A DNA stretch of 13,144 nt, taken from assembly GCA_938046115.1 (NCBI GenBank), contig CALIXX010000028.1, positions 1 through 13,144 of the forward strand. Direction: 5' to 3'. Under the pieces are notes generated by a model. The model worked only from the letters and a program-made list of their open reading frames with translations. It had not been told where the DNA came from and made no database searches. Below, one piece after another: positions 13,013 through 13,144 of the stretch (positions are counted from its first letter, which is position 1; every line of letters starts with the position of its first letter). This DNA comes from an uncultured Candidatus Saccharibacteria bacterium (GTDB lineage Bacteria > Patescibacteriota > Saccharimonadia > Saccharimonadales > Saccharimonadaceae). The position numbers were made by a program, and so were the translations under genes.

Positions 13013-13144
13013 TTCTATCGCGCGCAAAGTTGTGCAAATTGCTGCGCCGCCCACAAAAACAACCGATCACCAACGCCGCACCTCTCACCACCCTAGTGCT
13101 AGCACAGCCCCACGACTCATGCAGCCTGGCACAATCATACCCCT
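13013..13144. other. Right edge, no supported gene
   Basis: These 132 bases lie upstream of the rpsU promoter. Short frames are open to the edge on both strands; none has a recognisable product. A 10-bp palindrome GTGCTAGCAC is present near 13103-13112. A plus-strand ATG at about 13120 could start a gene beyond the window, but there is no RBS to support it. Confidence 0.3.

Noticed and set aside
12975..13091. 39-codon extension of rpsU to a GTG
   Set aside because: It crosses the TATAAT promoter and lacks ribosomal-protein character; bS21 proteins are about 60-75 aa.

Overview
The window looks like a chromosomal segment of a small-genome bacterium, most likely Candidatus Saccharibacteria or another Patescibacteria (CPR) lineage. 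That assignment is inferred from gene content and compactness: a VKOR-type disulfide enzyme, an adk-map remnant of the ribosomal-protein cluster, rpsU-yqeY, an ftsA-ftsZ-nrdR cluster, many 4-13 bp overlaps, and TATAAT-type promoters with little or no 5' UTR. TGA is used as a stop (ftsZ, GNAT, 2H genes), so UGA-recoding lineages are excluded. Every confidently recognised gene is on the minus strand, so transcription runs from right to left.

Right to left: rpsU-yqeY (12300-12974) abut with stop and start codons directly adjacent. adk-map (10924-12233) overlap by 13 bp and end at a strong hairpin terminator. The promoter of an unknown 180-aa protein (10254-10796) sits directly beyond that hairpin. 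Next is a division/redox cluster: ftsA (8948-10186), ftsZ (7694-8875), a cysteine-free NrdR (7227-7697), a thioredoxin-fold protein lacking CXXC (6961-7221) and a VKOR-family membrane oxidase (6327-6971), closed by a terminator at 6266-6294.

From about 6265 to 4251 lies roughly 2 kb of AT-richer, G-poor sequence with no gene I can support, which is unusual for such a compact genome. It holds an AT-rich inverted-repeat zone with a perfect 12-bp palindrome. A LiaF-like four-helix membrane protein (3391-4053) follows with its own terminator, then another 600-bp silent stretch, then the DNA glycosylase tag (2133-2714).

The left part is a coupled accessory operon: a 2H phosphoesterase, a GNAT acetyltransferase and an SGNH/GDSL hydrolase (1-1628), behind a promoter and a leader of about 390 nt. 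The SGNH gene starts normally but loses its identity near position 360. There the base composition jumps to a much higher GC level and a different frame becomes the coding-like one, which points to a junction (transfer, rearrangement or assembly chimera).

The most interesting signals are: (1) repeated -10-N6-ATG spacing at tag, ftsA and the LiaF-like gene, predicting leaderless transcripts; (2) an NrdR with all four zinc-ribbon cysteines lost; (3) a CXXC-less thioredoxin fold translationally coupled to an intact VKOR; (4) the coupled 2H-GNAT-SGNH cassette with its long leader; and (5) the large silent region.
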